NCBI GenBank assembly: GCA_900143615.1
Contig: FREU01000007.1
Span: 270,960 to 334,959, forward strand
From: Rhodobacteraceae bacterium Alg231-30
GTDB taxonomy: Bacteria; Pseudomonadota; Alphaproteobacteria; Rhodobacterales; Rhodobacteraceae
Reading direction: 5' to 3'
DNA length: 64,000 nt
A model generated the notes under the pieces. That model made no database searches, was not told where the DNA came from, and saw only the letters and a program-made list of their open reading frames with translations. Both the position numbers and the translations under genes were made by a program. Each line of letters opens with the position of its first letter. Position 1 is the stretch's first letter. Of the stretch, positions 62,352 to 64,000 are shown piece after piece.

Positions 62352-63360
62352 CAAACTGCCTTTCAATCATGACGACGGATTGTGATTCTTAGGGCATAGG
62401 GAGTTCGGCAACTCTTTTTGCTTGGACATTTCCCAAGATCGTAACCGGCGGTCCGCGAGTTCAACCAGCTGCACAAATAAGCTTCCTGCTCACCGTTATC
62501 GCAATACGAAGGCCTGTTCCGGACATAGCAACAACTAAGCGAACATCGTGCACCTCCAAATCCACCCTGGAACATATGGCGACCTCGCAGTCACGGCAGA
62601 TGATCCGGAGGGACTATTTATTGATTCAGCTGGGAGCCAGTTTCCCCCTTTTACCGTGGGACACCCTTCTGCTAACCCATTGACTTTCATAAACCGAACT
62701 ACGCGCTCTCGTGGGACACCCGCCCTCTGTTTTTACTCAATTTTTCGGACACCTGCGCTTCCCCTACGGGATGCCATTCACACCCTTGGTAACGCCTATC
62801 CTCGGAGCCGAAGGAGACGCATCTCCCGGCGCTTTGTTATACCAGTCGACCTCATTGTCTTGCACCAATAGCATAATGGCAATTTTGGTAATTCGGTGCC
62901 GTTGCCTGAAACGACTGTCCCCGGCGCCCCGCGTTCGGAAACGACCCGGTCCAACTCCTTCGAGCCTCGCAAGCCCGACCGCGACGTTCCTCGTTCACTA
63001 CTGTGCACGGAAAGTGAGCATCATGGCCCATCCAGGGAAACAATCTTCCGATCCCAAAGGCGTTGAAGGCTTGTCTCTCTGTCTTTCAGTATTGCCGAGT
63101 TCATAGTGAAGATTGAAGGCCCGTCTTAAAAACGCTGGTACAAGCTTGAAGAACGCTTCGGACTTGAGAGCTAACACCGCTCCAACTTTTCCTCAGAAAA
63201 ATCAATTCAGATTGTGCACTTGGTCAGCCGATTTGGTGCCCCCTTTTGGACGGTAGCCAAACCGTAACACATAATGACTACCAAGCCCGTTTTTCGGCAA
63301 CAAGGATTGACCCCATATCCTTAGGTTTATATATAATTCAATATGTTAGAACGAAATCCC
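62352..63360. other. About 1 kb without recognisable genes inside the tRNA-Gln element
   Basis: No reading frame on either strand here resembles a protein family; the longer open frames have random-looking composition. GTGGGACACCC occurs twice in direct orientation (62656-62666 and 62711-62721), which could be remains of a mobile element end. The last 100 bp before the second tRNA-like repeat are AT-rich (around 63320-63350). It is best read as degraded island DNA. Confidence 0.5.
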
Positions 63361-63376
63361 ACCACCCCAGCCACTT
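63361..63376 (+). repeat. attR-like direct repeat of the tRNA-Gln 3' end
   Basis: Identical to 59897-59912 (ACCACCCCAGCCACTT). The upstream tRNA part is not conserved beyond CGAAATCCC, so there is no second functional tRNA here. Homology to the first copy runs on into the start of the second integrase remnant. Confidence 0.75.
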
Positions 63377-63469
63377 CTCATAGAGATACTCAAGAAAACA
63401 TCGGCTTAACTCAGACCGAAACGACCTATGTATCGCGGTATTCTGAAACTGTGACACAGGACGTAACAC

Positions 63470-63739
63470 ATGGCCTACAGAGCTACGCTCAAAAGCCGCA
63501 TGTTCTATTTCCGCGAACGCTAACCAACCGGTCCCGCACATTCCGCTTCAAACCAATTTATCTGTATTCCCTTACGAACCCACCTCCCCCTCAACGCTGT
63601 AAAGCGTGCCGCAAGGCTGCTCATGGTCTACGAGAAAAAGGAGATAGAATTCGTGGACGCCGTGACCAAAAAGAACTTGAGTGCTGAATCGACAAAAGCG
63701 CTGCTGATGGAAGCAACACGCAGTAAACGAAGGCCATGA
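63470..63739 (+). pseudogene. Second integrase remnant behind the attR-like repeat
   Basis: Starting just behind the second tRNA-3' repeat, the DNA parallels the first integrase: MFYFRER then TAA (at the codon after FRER), and after a gap LRTHLPLNAVKRAARLLMVY and FVDAVTKKNLSAESTKALLMEATR match LRTHLPLDAVKRAARLLTVY and IVDAVIEESLSPENTKAVLIETMRR. About 70 bp between the start and FYFR are deleted compared with the first copy, and the frame ends at a TGA (63737). A clear pseudogene of a related, tandemly inserted element. Confidence 0.85.
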
Positions 63740-63822
63740 GCCTCTCGGTTCTGCATATGAACCAGCCTGTAGGCAGAACATGCGTGCCACATATTAATAA
63801 TCCTCGTAAACGATCAACCGCG

Positions 63823-64000
63823 TTAAACAAACAAGGTGGTGGCAGAGAGCTCGTCAATGCTGGCGAGACCTTCGAAGAGGACCTGATCGCCGTTAACATT
63901 GTATAGCACCCCCTGTGTGGTGACGCTTGCGAAATCAGTGAACATCTGCGCGTCTGTGCGCCCGCCAAGTGTGGAGAAACTGACGATATCGACCCCGGTT
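63823..64000 (-). CDS. C-terminus of an RTX-like (calcium-binding repeat) secreted protein, 5' part outside window
   Basis: The minus-strand frame runs from the right edge to a TAA at 63823, giving 58 residues. GVDIVSFSTLGG, MFTDFASVTTQGVLYNVNGDQVLFEGL and SIDELSATTLFV at the very end match the C-terminal targeting region of hemolysin-type calcium-binding proteins secreted by type I systems (a pattern FADL..I...GD.v....GD.i.l.G...l..ddF.f). The repeat part is outside. Its relation to the element to the left is open. Confidence 0.55.
   Translation of the reverse strand, partial: TGVDIVSFSTLGGRTDAQMFTDFASVTTQGVLYNVNGDQVLFEGLASIDELSATTLFV

Noticed and set aside
62548-63106. Open frames of 107 and 131 aa in the gene-free stretch
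   Set aside because: No recognisable domain, no ribosome binding site, Pro/Arg/Ser-rich random composition.
1-64000. CRISPR arrays
   Set aside because: No regularly spaced repeats with unique spacers; the 11-bp tandem units have no spacers and no cas gene is present.

Overview
The window comes from a marine Rhodobacteraceae (Roseobacter-group, Alphaproteobacteria) chromosome. The evidence is gene content rather than any single marker: a propionyl-CoA carboxylase cluster with its ScfR-type regulator, the bet genes with a choline sulfatase, many small proteins of families that are common in Rhodobacteraceae (DUF6497-like, DUF6455-like, DUF1467, YdcH) and the typical short intergenic GC hairpins of this family. 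I cannot place it below family level.

Layout. 1-9.5 kb: propionyl-CoA assimilation. pccB and the 5'-part of pccA lie on the minus strand with eight small genes between them, several coding for secreted proteins or lipoproteins. A Bcr/CflA-type efflux gene and pccR are divergent from pccB, and TTTGCAAA-type palindromes lie in both promoter regions. 9.5-18 kb: a hydrolase, ydcH, then betA, betB, a divergent betI, and betC, which is flanked on both sides by two paralogous secreted proteins. 18-24 kb: a DMT permease, pirin, the divergent lysE/argO and argP/lysG pair, a decayed junction between an AraC regulator and an aldehyde dehydrogenase remnant, and an OpgC-like membrane protein. 24-27.4 kb: a recombination island in which a foreign-looking nucleotidyltransferase/kinase gene sits between the intact yebC and a broken partial copy of yebC; a piece of a second argP-like gene is left at the join. 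27.5-59.7 kb: core metabolism and housekeeping (SLC13 permease, malic enzyme, GAPDH-like enzyme, ureidoglycine aminohydrolase, HMCES/YedK, 5'-nucleotidase, pyrD, arsC, three tandem Cys-rich DUF6455-like genes, M48 protease, histone-deacetylase-like enzyme, methylmalonyl-CoA epimerase, DUF1501/DUF1800 pair, aspS, pabB/pabC, carB, an Hsp70-like protein, acyl-CoA dehydrogenase). 59.8-64 kb: a tRNA-Gln gene used as an integration site, with a truncated tyrosine recombinase, a HipB-like antitoxin gene that lost its 3' end and its hipA partner, an orphan antitoxin-like gene, about 1 kb without genes, a second copy of the tRNA 3' end, a second more decayed integrase, and the C-terminus of an RTX-like secreted protein.

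How the genes fit together. PccA/PccB carboxylate propionyl-CoA, the epimerase at 44285 converts the methylmalonyl-CoA stereoisomer, and PccR is expected to control the pathway. BetC, BetA and BetB take choline-O-sulfate through choline and betaine aldehyde to glycine betaine, with BetI as repressor. CarB and PyrD serve pyrimidine synthesis; PabB and the class IV aminotransferase serve folate synthesis. The most unusual parts are the yebC-kinase island, the tRNA-Gln element with two integrase copies, the three DUF6455-like genes, the paralogs around betC, and an 11-bp tandem repeat found at the 3' ends of two unrelated genes.
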